The translations under genes were made by a program, and so were the position numbers. Below, piece by piece: positions 31,659 to 39,768 of a stretch of 64,000 nt of DNA; positions within the stretch are counted from its first letter, which is position 1, and every line of letters begins with the position of its first letter. The notes beneath the pieces are model-generated. The model did no database searches. It worked only from the letters and a program-made list of their open reading frames with translations, and was not told where the DNA came from. This stretch comes from Nocardia xishanensis NBRC 101358 (GTDB lineage: Bacteria > Actinomycetota > Actinomycetes > Mycobacteriales > Mycobacteriaceae), in assembly GCF_001613365.1 (NCBI RefSeq), contig NZ_BDCF01000002.1:434001-498000 (forward strand), read 5' to 3'.

Positions 31659-34571
31659 ATGACCCACAACCTTGGGCGCGTCGTCGCCGATGGCAGGTCG
31701 GTGACCGAGGCGTCGGGCATCGACCTGGTCCCGTCTGCTGGGTCGGTCGGACCGGCGAGGTTCGTGATCCTTCACTTCGACAACGTCAACCTGCACGGCG
31801 GGGCCGAACTGACCGTCGATTTGGGTTACGGGCAGGACGTGTTCGCCGCTGGCTCTGGTACGTCTTTCTGGACCCGGCCCGCCGATCCCGGGGCCGGACC
31901 GGTTCAGAGACCGATCCAGATCCGCATCATCGGCGGCACTGGCAGTGCCCGGCTGGTTGAGTACGGCGTCGGTGAGCCTTCGATCACGCCTGGCAATTCG
32001 CCGGGAACCGCCTCGGGCAGTCAGAGCAATCCAGACGTCTTCCTGCACACCAGCCCCTACGAGGAGCCGATTTACGAGACTCGGCTGGAGTGCAATCCGG
32101 GCTTCGCGTGGCACAACGCCGCTTGCTCGCTGGCACCTGCTGTACCGGATTCGGTCAAGGACCGGGTCGAAGCCGCCACCGGCATCATCGTGGAGATACA
32201 CGAGGGCCACGTCTCCAGCTGCACGGGAACGCTGATCGGCGCCGACCTCTTCCTCACCGCTCGGCACTGCCTGACCGATCCCGCGCGGGAGGATCTGCGC
32301 AGCGCCTCGGTGACGTTCGACTATCACTACAACTGCGACGGGAGCCGACCGGACGGCCATGTCACCCGCTTCTTCAAGGTGCTCGCCGACGTCGCCTCCG
32401 GTAGCCCGCCAACGGGCGTCAATCCGCCGGTCGCGGACGATTGGGTGGTGCTACGGCTGGATGCGGCTCCCGGCGCTCTGCCAACACCCCTGTCGATGCG
32501 CAGCGCCGAGCTGATGGTAGGCGAGACCATCTTCACCATGCATCACCCGAATGGGGCGGCGAAGAAGACCCAGGCCGGCATGTACGACGGCGGCGGCGCG
32601 ATCTCTCACTTCGACTACGCCGGCGGCAGTTCCGGTTCATCGTTGTTCGACGTGAACGGCCAAGTGATCAGGGGGCCGCTGGCCCAGGGCTCGGGGTGCA
32701 GTGTCTCCTACGCGCCCGTAGCCAATGTGATTGCGGGTCTCGCGGCCCCGCCTGCTCTACCGACGCCGGTGGATGTCATGTTGGTGTTCGACCGGTCGGG
32801 CAGCATGTCGAGCAGCGCCCCGCCGGTTGGGCGGAGCAAGCTCGACGAGGCCAAGGATGCGGCCGCGCTTTTCGTGCAGTTGGTGCGTGAGGGAGGCGGG
32901 GACCGTCTTGGGCTGGTGAGCTATTCCTCGACGTCGAATCTCGACACCCCGCCTGCTGCCGTGGCAACGGCCAAGCCCGCCCTCGTCGGGCCGCCGCCGT
33001 TCTCGACCGGCACGATCGGCGGCATCAGCGCGGGCGGGTCGACCAGCATCGGCGCGGGACTCGAGTCCGCGGGGGTCGCGCTGACCAGCGGACCGGCTGA
33101 CAACGCCATCCTGTTGCTTACCGACGGACTCCAGAACACCGCTCCGATGATCGAGGAGATCGAGCCGAGCCTGGGCGCAACCCGGATCAACGCCATCGGG
33201 TTCGGCTGCGACGCCGAAATCGACGGAGCGCTGCTCAACCGGCTTGCGCAAGACCACGGTGGCCACTTCACCCGCGCCATCGACGGCCTGTCCTTGCGCA
33301 AGTTCTTCGGCCTGGCGTTCGGCAATATCTTCGAGAGCGGTGCGATCACCGATCCCGGCTTCCTGCTGCCCGCCGCGAAGACACAATCCGATCCGCACCG
33401 TTTCGGCGTCTGTGGAGAGAAGCGGATCACCGTCATCCTCGGCTGGGACGATCCAGCGACTCCCCTGCAGGCGTGGGTGCGCACACCCTCGGGAAAAGTG
33501 GTGGGCGACAAACGGATTCAGCCGGTCCGGGGTCGCAGTTGGCTCTTCTGGCGCATCCCTCTGCCCTATGAGTCGGAGCGCGACGGCACATGGCAGTGTG
33601 TCGTCGAACGGGTGCCTACCGACGGCGAGTTCTCGCCCCCACCTACGGATGTTCGTTATGTCTTCCTGGTGGTCTGCTCTGGCGGGCCGAAGCTCACGCC
33701 ACTGGTGAACCGGCGGCGGGTCTACACAGGGGACGTGGTCGATCCGATGCTTGGACTTCACTATCCGGATCGAACCACGCCGCACGGCGCCGGCGTCTCG
33801 CTCACCGTCGATGCCCCGGCGGTGGCGCTGGGCGAGCTGACCGCTCAGGCACACCTCGCCGCGCCTGTGATCACCGGCGATGCCGTGGATTCCTTCCACG
33901 CCACGTTGCAGTCGATCGCCAAGTCGGCGGGCGGCGAGCTACCGGTGGCAGCCTCGACCATCACCGTGCCACTGTTCGACGACGGCATGCACGGCGACGG
34001 TGCCATGGAACCCGACGGAATCTTCAACAATCCGCTGAAAGACCTCACCAAGGCCGAGGGAACCTACCACTTCCGCGCCGTGGCTACCTACGGCGAAAAG
34101 TGCCGGGCGAGCCGTGAGGCGCATTGGTCGATCCACGTCGAGCCCGGCATCGATCCGGGCAGAACCGGAGTCGTGTTCGAACGCGTCGACGACAACGGGG
34201 TGCTGGTGATCACCCCGCGCGATATCTACGGCAACCGGATCGGACCGGGGCGCGGCAACATCTTCGACGTCTCGCCGTTACCGGGCGTCAGGATCGGCGG
34301 CAAGATCAAAGACCGCGGGGATGGATCGTATGAGGTTCCAGTTATCTGGGACGAATCCGTCGCACCAGCCCCCGGCGTCGTCCTGCAGCAGCCCGAACGC
34401 GATCCGGTGATCATCCAGGTGCCGGGCGGCAAGCCGCCAGGCGGCGACTGCGCCGGGCCGGCCGAGGACCTTCTCGAGTGCATCGGCGTGGCAAACCCGG
34501 AAGTGAAGCGCGTGCGGGTCAAGAAGGTCGTGCTGGAAGTCGACCTCGCGCATGATGACTGCGGCTGCTGA
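31659..34571 (+). CDS. trypsin-like protease fused to a von Willebrand A domain
   Basis: A 970-aa protein from ATG 31659 with GAGGAGG upstream. Residues about 25-115 form a beta-rich start (ILHFDNVNLHGGAELTVDLG). Residues about 180-355 are an S1-type protease: TLIGADLFLTARHC with His203, DDWVVLRLD with Asp260/261, and GGSSGSSLFD with Ser325. Residues about 372-560 are a vWA domain with a MIDAS motif FDRSGSMS (Asp378) and LLLTDGLQN. The rest is beta-rich with Ig-like segments, ending HDDCGC. There is no signal peptide or anchor. It resembles trypsin-vWA proteins of actinobacterial conflict/signalling loci; no MoxR ATPase is adjacent. Function unknown. Confidence 0.85.
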   Translation: MTHNLGRVVADGRSVTEASGIDLVPSAGSVGPARFVILHFDNVNLHGGAELTVDLGYGQDVFAAGSGTSFWTRPADPGAGPVQRPIQIRIIGGTGSARLVEYGVGEPSITPGNSPGTASGSQSNPDVFLHTSPYEEPIYETRLECNPGFAWHNAACSLAPAVPDSVKDRVEAATGIIVEIHEGHVSSCTGTLIGADLFLTARHCLTDPAREDLRSASVTFDYHYNCDGSRPDGHVTRFFKVLADVASGSPPTGVNPPVADDWVVLRLDAAPGALPTPLSMRSAELMVGETIFTMHHPNGAAKKTQAGMYDGGGAISHFDYAGGSSGSSLFDVNGQVIRGPLAQGSGCSVSYAPVANVIAGLAAPPALPTPVDVMLVFDRSGSMSSSAPPVGRSKLDEAKDAAALFVQLVREGGGDRLGLVSYSSTSNLDTPPAAVATAKPALVGPPPFSTGTIGGISAGGSTSIGAGLESAGVALTSGPADNAILLLTDGLQNTAPMIEEIEPSLGATRINAIGFGCDAEIDGALLNRLAQDHGGHFTRAIDGLSLRKFFGLAFGNIFESGAITDPGFLLPAAKTQSDPHRFGVCGEKRITVILGWDDPATPLQAWVRTPSGKVVGDKRIQPVRGRSWLFWRIPLPYESERDGTWQCVVERVPTDGEFSPPPTDVRYVFLVVCSGGPKLTPLVNRRRVYTGDVVDPMLGLHYPDRTTPHGAGVSLTVDAPAVALGELTAQAHLAAPVITGDAVDSFHATLQSIAKSAGGELPVAASTITVPLFDDGMHGDGAMEPDGIFNNPLKDLTKAEGTYHFRAVATYGEKCRASREAHWSIHVEPGIDPGRTGVVFERVDDNGVLVITPRDIYGNRIGPGRGNIFDVSPLPGVRIGGKIKDRGDGSYEVPVIWDESVAPAPGVVLQQPERDPVIIQVPGGKPPGGDCAGPAEDLLECIGVANPEVKRVRVKKVVLEVDLAHDDCGC

Positions 34572-34686
34572 TGAGCCGGGCTCGAGTAGGTTCTACGCAA
34601 TTGTCGAAGCACATGAAGTGACCGCCCGTCGGCTGGCTCGACGAGCATGGTGGCCAGATACCCGCCGATCGGGCGGCGAGTGCCGG

Positions 34687-34910
34687 TCATGGGCGGAATA
34701 CCGCCCGGATACAGCCGTCCCGTTTGTACTTGAAGATGTTGTAACCGTGGACCGCGTCTTCGAGCGGCATGTCGCGGGTGATGAGGTAGGAGGGGTCGAG
34801 GTCGCCTGTCGTCTCACGCAGCGTCTCCTGGATGCTGTCGACCGCGGTGTAGTCGATTGCCTCCGCCTCGAACTGCTTGCGCGCCAAGTCCAATCGTTCC
34901 GGGAACCGAG
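34687..34910 (-). pseudogene. internally deleted alcohol/formaldehyde dehydrogenase remnant
   Basis: The frame reads ERLDLARKQFEAEAIDYTAV then DSIQETLRETTG, typical of the nucleotide-binding half of class III-like zinc alcohol dehydrogenases. It jumps straight to DLDPSYLITRDMPLEDAVHG then YNIFKYKRDGCIRAVFRP, the C-terminal end of the same family. The intervening hundred or so residues and the whole N-terminal catalytic domain are absent. Confidence 0.7.
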
Positions 34911-35659
34911 ATATCGAGCTCTTCGCCACGCGTGTAGTCGATCTCGAAGGGTGCCATCGCGTGCGCAACCGCCGCCTCCACCCGCGCGGCCTCGAGCCGT
35001 GATACTCATACTGGCCATGACGATAGTCGATCACTTCACCGGCGTTGGGACACAATGGATTCAGTCCGCAGCTCAGGAAGCGCATCTGATCTCGATGCAC
35101 GCGCGTGAACGCGCCCGATCACACGAGCGATAGTGCCGCTGGTCCGTCGTCAGGTGGACGCATCCGATGTCGATGGTTGCTGTGCCTGCCCGCGGTAGGG
35201 AAAAGCACCATGGCCCGGTTCGAGCAACGGTTCGGCCCTGCAGCCGATTTCACCATCGCGGAATTCGTTGGTGTTCACTGCGGACGGATCGAACTGGTCG
35301 ACCTGGCAACGCTTGTCCCGTCGTTGACACTTCCGCCAGAGCTGATCTGAGGGTCGGATACACCCGCAATCCGACACTCACGGCCTGCCAACTTTTGAGG
35401 CCGACAAGGCGTTCGCGATACACCGGCCAGCCGGATCGCTGCGGCGACGTCCGCAGCGATCCGCGGCGCCGACGAAATGCTCCGCCGCGCGGCGCACATG
35501 CCTCCGAAGCGACCGGCTTCTTCGGTCGTAATCCGTCCAGGGATCTCAGGTTGGAAGCCAATACTGGCAGATGCCGTCGCCAGTGATGGTGCCGAGCTCT
35601 TCAGCGCACACAGTGATTACTCGGTGAGAGGCGAGGTTTTCGGCACGGAGGAGAACGCA
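34911..35659. other. 749-bp region of remnants
   Basis: The minus strand at about 34900-34990 has an out-of-frame but protein-like stretch (VEAAVAHAMAPFEIDYTRGE). A plus-strand frame at 35105-35350 ends FGPAADFTIAEFVGVHCGRI then ELVDLATLVPSLTLPPELI. Neither is recognised nor has a convincing start. No intact gene was found. Confidence 0.35.
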
Positions 35660-35809
35660 GTGAGCACGCCAGTGACCCAGCGTCACAGGCTGATCGGTGG
35701 CGTACATCCTGTGTTGGTCGACGGCCAGGGGTGGTACTTGTTCGGGCGCCGCGCCGACAGGGGCTCGACCGCTCAGCCGATGGGCGCGGTCAAGCGCAGG
35801 CTCGGTTGA
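35660..35809 (+). pseudogene. N-terminal fragment of a NUDIX-type hydrolase
   Basis: GTG 35660, with GAGGAGAA upstream, opens STPVTQRHRLIGGVHPVLVD then GQGWYLFGRRADRG, matching the first strand region of NUDIX hydrolases (xHRLIGGVHxxLxxxxxxLxGRR). It then diverges and stops before any NUDIX box. The end overlaps the adjacent minus-strand gene. 3'-truncated. Confidence 0.5.
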
Positions 35810-36104
35810 GTTCGTCGGTGAAGGGAGTGAGGTCCGGGACCGCGTCATCGATCAGGGCGCCGGCGTAGGCCGCGATGGCATCCCGTTCGGCGCCCTGCGC
35901 CGTCTCGGCCAGGCCGCTCAGCCTGCCGGACAGCGCGGTCGCGGTCGCCTCGTCCATGGTGCCGCCGGTGGCGTCGATGGCGATGTTGATCAGCTCAATG
36001 GCTTTGGCACAGCTCGGGGACTGGGCGTGCGCGGGCGTGGCGGGCAGCGCGATCAGCGCGCCGACAGCGATGGCGAGGGCGGCGGCGGACGAAGACTTGA
36101 TCAT
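35790..36104 (-). CDS. small secreted helical protein
   Basis: A 104-aa protein from ATG 36104, with GAGAGGAAATC upstream. Residues 1-28 are a Sec signal peptide (MIKSSSAAALAIAVGALIAL, cut after AHA). The mature part is Ala/Asp-rich and helical (SCAKAIELINIAIDATGG; ATATALSGRLSGLAETAQGA) with two Cys, near its start and end (ELNRACA), that may pair. It resembles small exported proteins of Nocardia/mycobacteria with unknown role. Confidence 0.75.
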   Translation of the reverse strand: MIKSSSAAALAIAVGALIALPATPAHAQSPSCAKAIELINIAIDATGGTMDEATATALSGRLSGLAETAQGAERDAIAAYAGALIDDAVPDLTPFTDELNRACA

Positions 36105-36251
36105 GATTTCCTCTCGGAGGTGTACGAAGCGAGACCGTAGCAGAGATGACGACATCGAAGCTGGAGAGTATTAGCTGGGGTGTCATGTGACCTCACATTT
36201 GCGGTGGCCGCGACGACTAGAGCGGCCGCTGATGACGCTACTTTCAAGCGA

Positions 36252-36593
36252 TTAGGTCCTTGCCTCCCAAGTGATTTCAGCAATTCGACGATGAGGGAAG
36301 GGTGGGCGCCGAAACCTGTTTTCGGGGTTCGAGTTGGGGCGCGTTGCGATCAGGAGCAGGTCGGGCTTCCGTACTGGGCGGCGCTGAGGATCAGGAGGTA
36401 GCCGGAGGCGATGATCAGCATCCCGGTGCTGAGCACTGCCCTGGGGAGCGGGGCCTACTCTTCGGGGGTTGTGCCACAGGTAGGTGAGTGCGAGCGCGCC
36501 GAGCAGGAGCATGACAATTGCGCCGGTGGTTTGGATTGTGTGGATCAGGGCGTAGTCGCGGTCGCGTTGTTCACGGAAGCCATGGACTGCCAC
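36252..36593 (-). CDS. possible single-span membrane protein
   Basis: The first 45 residues of this frame are protein-like: FREQRDRDYALIHTIQTTGA then IVMLLLGALALTYLWHNPRR, a clear membrane helix. The remainder is Arg/Pro-rich and probably not coding, so the real gene may be shorter or frameshifted. It follows the 31-aa membrane peptide frame by 21 bases. Confidence 0.3.
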   Translation of the reverse strand: MAVHGFREQRDRDYALIHTIQTTGAIVMLLLGALALTYLWHNPRRVGPAPQGSAQHRDADHRLRLPPDPQRRPVRKPDLLLIATRPNSNPENRFRRPPFPHRRIAEITWEART

Positions 36594-36614
36594 GTCGCAG
36601 AAGTCGCCGTTCGC

Positions 36615-36710
36615 TCAGGTGATGAGGTAGCCAGCCAGGAAGATGGTGGGGCCGAAGAGGATTGAGCCGAGGATATAGAGAAGCGCCGCGGGGATTGGGC
36701 GGATCCGCAT
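36615..36710 (-). CDS. possible 31-aa membrane peptide
   Basis: ATG 36710 opens 31 residues: MRIRPIPAALLYILGSILFG, then PTIFLAGYLIT. This is one hydrophobic helix with a positive N-terminus. There is no strong ribosome site. With the next frame it may be a two-piece remnant of a small two-span membrane protein. Confidence 0.3.
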   Translation of the reverse strand: MRIRPIPAALLYILGSILFGPTIFLAGYLIT

Positions 36711-36820
36711 TCGAACAGGCCGCGCGCGAGGCCATCATCGCCGCGGCCCGGTCCGGCGGCAATCGAGAGCCGTCCACGGGTCGTGAGTGTGTGGTGGATG
36801 GATGCCGCATCGGGAACGAC

Positions 36821-37279
36821 CTATGGACCGTCGTTGCCATCGCGCAGGGAGTGGATCATGCTCCGCAGGATCCGGAACGCGTCCGACTGCTCGGCCTCGG
36901 TCATGCCGGCCAGCATTCTGACCTCGACGGACCGGACCGCTACGGACGCCTTCTCGAGGCTCCGCCGGCCGCGAGGCGTGAGCCGCGTGGGAAGAACCTT
37001 CCCGACGGGCGCCTCCGCGGGCCTGATCACGTAGCCGTCTCGTTCCAGGGCCTGGAGCAGCACGTTCATCGTCTGCCGTGTCACGAACGCGCCCCGCGCG
37101 AGCTCGGAGTTCGACAAGCCCGGTCGTTGAGCCAACAGCTCGAGGCAGGAGTAGTGCGTCACGCTCATCCCGAGCGGCCGCAGCACCTCCTCCATGGCTA
37201 CGCGCAGCGCGCTCGACGCCTCTTTCAGCAGGTAGCCCAGTGACGTCTCCAGGTCGACGCCGACACCGTCTCGACTCAT
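36821..37279 (-). CDS. MarR-family regulator
   Basis: A 152-aa MarR protein: LGMSVTHYSCLELLAQRPG, recognition region NSELARGAFVTRQTMNVLLQ and wing GKVLPTRLTPRGRRS. It is divergent from a VOC-family gene. One of two perfect TGTCAG-N4-CTGACA palindromes overlaps its own start codon at 37279, so a bound repressor would block its transcription directly. No Shine-Dalgarno sequence is visible; the transcript may be leaderless. Confidence 0.9.
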   Translation of the reverse strand: MSRDGVGVDLETSLGYLLKEASSALRVAMEEVLRPLGMSVTHYSCLELLAQRPGLSNSELARGAFVTRQTMNVLLQALERDGYVIRPAEAPVGKVLPTRLTPRGRRSLEKASVAVRSVEVRMLAGMTEAEQSDAFRILRSMIHSLRDGNDGP

Positions 37280-37322
37280 GTCAGTATTCTGACATAGACT
37301 TCCTCATGTCAGAAAGCTGACA
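37279..37322. promoter_or_regulatory. two perfect MarR operators in a divergent promoter
   Basis: TGTCAG-TATT-CTGACA at 37279-37294 and TGTCAG-AAAG-CTGACA at 37307-37322 have identical, perfect 6-bp arms and centres 28 bp apart. They cover the whole marR side and the promoter of the VOC gene. Confidence 0.88.
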
Positions 37323-37341
37323 CACACTGAGGAGTATCACC

Positions 37342-37710
37342 ATGCCCGTCACCGGCCCCGACTTCATCTCGCTCCAAGCGCGCGACCTCGACGCTTCGCA
37401 GGCGTTCTACGAGCGGTACCTCGGCCTCGTCCGCTCGCAGACCGGACCTCCGCACGCCGTCGTCTTCGAGACGAAGCCGATCGCGTTCGCACTCCGCGAC
37501 GTCGTTCCCGGCACCGATCTCGCATCCGCTGCTCACCCCGGCATCGGTGCTGCGATCTGGCTCCACGCCACAGACGTCCAGGCCATTCACGATGCTCTGG
37601 TAGCCGACGGTCACACCATCGTCTCCGCACCGATCGACGGCCCCTTCGGTCGGACATTCACCTTCGCCGACCCCGACGGCTACCACGTCACTCTCCACGA
37701 CCGCACCTGA
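37342..37710 (+). CDS. VOC-family (glyoxalase/bleomycin-resistance-like) protein
   Basis: A 122-aa protein with GAGGAG upstream of ATG 37342. It has the paired beta-alpha-beta-beta-beta pattern of vicinal-oxygen-chelate proteins: FISLQARDLDASQAFYERYL near the start and FADPDGYHVTLHD at the end, where a metal-binding Glu/His often lies. Divergent from marR over two operators, so probably repressed by it and induced by a toxic ligand. Substrate unknown. Confidence 0.88.
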   Translation: MPVTGPDFISLQARDLDASQAFYERYLGLVRSQTGPPHAVVFETKPIAFALRDVVPGTDLASAAHPGIGAAIWLHATDVQAIHDALVADGHTIVSAPIDGPFGRTFTFADPDGYHVTLHDRT

Positions 37711-37847
37711 CAGGCCAAACGCACCGACAACTGGCCTCGGAATGCCTGCGTTCGGGTCATTTCCGGGAGAACCTCCACCTGATGAGAATCAGGTTCGTAG
37801 GCCGCAACCGCCCGATACGCGGCAATATCGGACGGTCCCCGCGGACG

Positions 37848-37878
37848 CCGACGGCCCGAGATAGCCTCGGGCCGTCGG
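37848..37878. terminator. strong stem-loop between convergent genes
   Basis: CCGACGGCCCGAG at 37848-37860 pairs perfectly over 13 bp with CTCGGGCCGTCGG at 37866-37878, with a 5-base loop. It sits between the convergent VOC and DUF4870 genes and can end both transcripts. Confidence 0.8.
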
Positions 37879-37945
37879 TCTTCGGACTGTCGTATCTTGT
37901 TGCCGGCAGGTATGCAAAATCCCCTTGGGGACTTCGAATTTGCCG

Positions 37946-38344
37946 CTACTTGACCGAGTTGGCCAACTGATCGGCATACGGGGCGGTGAGCTTTCCGACA
38001 AGGGGAAGCTCAGCGCGGACACCGCCGGTGTTGTTCGCCTGGACCATGGCCAAGACCCAGACGACGACCGCGAAGACCGCGACCGCGAGTCCGGCGAGGC
38101 TGAAGATGATTCCCGCGACTCCGAGGAGCGAGCCGACGATGCTCAGAACAATATTGACCACCGAGACCGCCCCGAAGAAGACGATCGATTGCGAGGCATG
38201 GAATTTCACGTCGGGGTCGTTCTTGCCAACGAACAGGAAGACGATTCCGGTGAGCCACCCCAGTGCGTAGGACAGGATCGCGCTGGTCTTCTTGTCCAAG
38301 CCGGCGGGCTGCGGTTGGTTCGTGTGAGGTTGAGAAGATGTCAT
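37946..38344 (-). CDS. DUF4870 (Tic20-like) membrane protein
   Basis: A 132-aa protein from ATG 38344. The N-terminus is polar and Gln/Pro-rich, then DKKTSAILSYALGWLTGIVF, FHASQSIVFFGAVSVVNIVL and two further hydrophobic segments give three to four membrane helices. This is the DUF4870/Tic20-like pattern (SAxLSYxLGWxTGIxF, xxFHAxQS). Function of these small bacterial proteins is unknown. No ribosome site is evident, so a leaderless or alternative start is possible. Confidence 0.85.
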   Translation of the reverse strand: MTSSQPHTNQPQPAGLDKKTSAILSYALGWLTGIVFLFVGKNDPDVKFHASQSIVFFGAVSVVNIVLSIVGSLLGVAGIIFSLAGLAVAVFAVVVWVLAMVQANNTGGVRAELPLVGKLTAPYADQLANSVK

Positions 38345-38841
38345 GGGGAAAGTAGACGCCGCGCGCGCCACCTACCGATCCCAAGTTTCGCCCGAACCCC
38401 CAGGTCGAGGGCCGGCCGGCGACCGGGATCCTGGCGTGGTTCTCGCGACGAGATGACTGCCAACGACCTCGAAACGCCCGTCGGTCTCCGAGCAGGGCCC
38501 GACGCCCGTCGATACCCGGTGCCGGTTCGGTTGGGACGACCACTGACCAAACTGGCCCTGCTCCGACCTCGACCACAGATGCCGCAGCGGACTCACCGAG
38601 GGGTCCGCAGCCAGATAATCCGACCACGTCAAGGCCAGACGCCAGTTCTGGTGAGACAAAAACGAGGCCAGTGTCTGCGCCGACAGTACTGACCACTGGG
38701 TGAATGCACAGTCCCGACGACGACTGCCGCGAGAACGACAACCATCGCGGCATCACGACGGCAACGAAGGAGGTACCTTTTACTCAGGAGAGCCGGGAAG
38801 TCTGGTCGGCGTGTCGCATTCACCGACCCGAAAGGGCTTTC
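38345..38841. other. 497-bp region with a coding-like minus-strand remnant
   Basis: Between 38372 and about 38720 the minus strand reads VLSAQTLASFLSHQNWRLAL then TWSDYLAADPSVSPLRHLWS and RSEQGQFGQW. It is clearly protein-like but has no recognised family and no start codon with a site, and the sequence then becomes low-quality. It is probably a 5'-truncated gene. The promoter of the ABC exporter should lie near 38760-38830. Confidence 0.35.
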
Positions 38842-39768
38842 ATGTCCACAGCAGCCGCGCCGCCCGCGCGGGCCATCGATACCCGCGCCGCCATCTCGCT
38901 CGAGCATCTGTCCAAGCACTTCGGCCGTACAGTCGCAGTCGACGACCTCACCCTGACCGTCGCGCCCGGTGAAGTGTTCGGCTTCCTCGGACCCAACGGG
39001 GCGGGCAAGTCGACCACCATTCGGCTACTTCTCGGCCTGATCCGCCCCACCGCCGGCACCGTAAGGGTGTTCGGTGAGGACGCCGGCAACGTGCGGCGCG
39101 CGCACCGCCACCTCGCCTACGTGCCCGCCGATGTGGCGCTGTGGCCGTCATTGACCGGCGCCGAGACCCTCGAACTACTCGCCGAGGTCGGCGCGGGCAT
39201 CGACCTGTCCTACCGGTCCGAGTTGATCGAGCGCCTCGACCTCGATGTCGACAAGCCCGGCAAGACCTATTCCACCGGCAACAGGCAGAAGGTCGCCTTG
39301 GTCGCCGCCTTCGCCTCCCGGGCGCCGCTGCTCGTGCTCGACGAGCCGACCAGCGGGCTGGATCCGCTGATGGAACGCGAATTCCGCCGGTGCGTCGCCG
39401 AGGCCCGCGAGCGCGGGCAGACGGTGTTCCTTAGTTCACACCAGCTCGGCGAGGTCGAGGCGCTGTGCGATCGGGTCGCGATCCTGCGCGCCGGACGACT
39501 GGTGGAGATCGCGACCCTGGCGGAGCTGCGCCGACTGCACCGCACCATCGTGGAGGTCGCTTACCAGGGCGAGGCGCCGGTGCTGGACGGGGTGGACGGT
39601 GTCGAGGCCGTCGAAGCGCTCGATGAGGGCCGGATGCGGTTCACCCTGTCCGGGCCGCCGGCGGCCGCGCTGCGCGCGCTCGCTGCGGCGCAAGTGACAG
39701 CGCTGTCTTCTCGGGAACCCACCCTCGAGGAAATCTTCCTCGACTACTACGGGCAGGCGCAGCGATGA
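38842..39768 (+). CDS. ABC exporter ATPase
   Basis: A 308-aa ATPase from ATG 38842 with AAAGGGC upstream. Walker A is GPNGAGKSTTIRLLLGL, Walker B LLVLDEPTSGLDPL, and the switch SSHQLGEVEALCDRVAI. The signature loop is unusual: YSTGNRQKVALVAAF instead of LSGGQ, as in the polyketide-antibiotic exporter subfamily. It overlaps the permease start (ATGA). Substrate unknown; likely a drug or lipid-like compound. Confidence 0.92.
   Translation: MSTAAAPPARAIDTRAAISLEHLSKHFGRTVAVDDLTLTVAPGEVFGFLGPNGAGKSTTIRLLLGLIRPTAGTVRVFGEDAGNVRRAHRHLAYVPADVALWPSLTGAETLELLAEVGAGIDLSYRSELIERLDLDVDKPGKTYSTGNRQKVALVAAFASRAPLLVLDEPTSGLDPLMEREFRRCVAEARERGQTVFLSSHQLGEVEALCDRVAILRAGRLVEIATLAELRRLHRTIVEVAYQGEAPVLDGVDGVEAVEALDEGRMRFTLSGPPAAALRALAAAQVTALSSREPTLEEIFLDYYGQAQR

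Noticed and set aside
31659..34571. The trypsin-vWA gene as part of a complete MoxR-type ternary conflict system
   Set aside because: No MoxR/AAA ATPase or other conserved partner was found within the window, so only the protein itself is claimed.
38842..39768. The ABC ATPase as a pseudogene because its signature is YSTGNRQK rather than LSGGQ
   Set aside because: The altered signature is usual in the polyketide-antibiotic exporter subfamily, all other motifs are intact, and the permease is complete and coupled.
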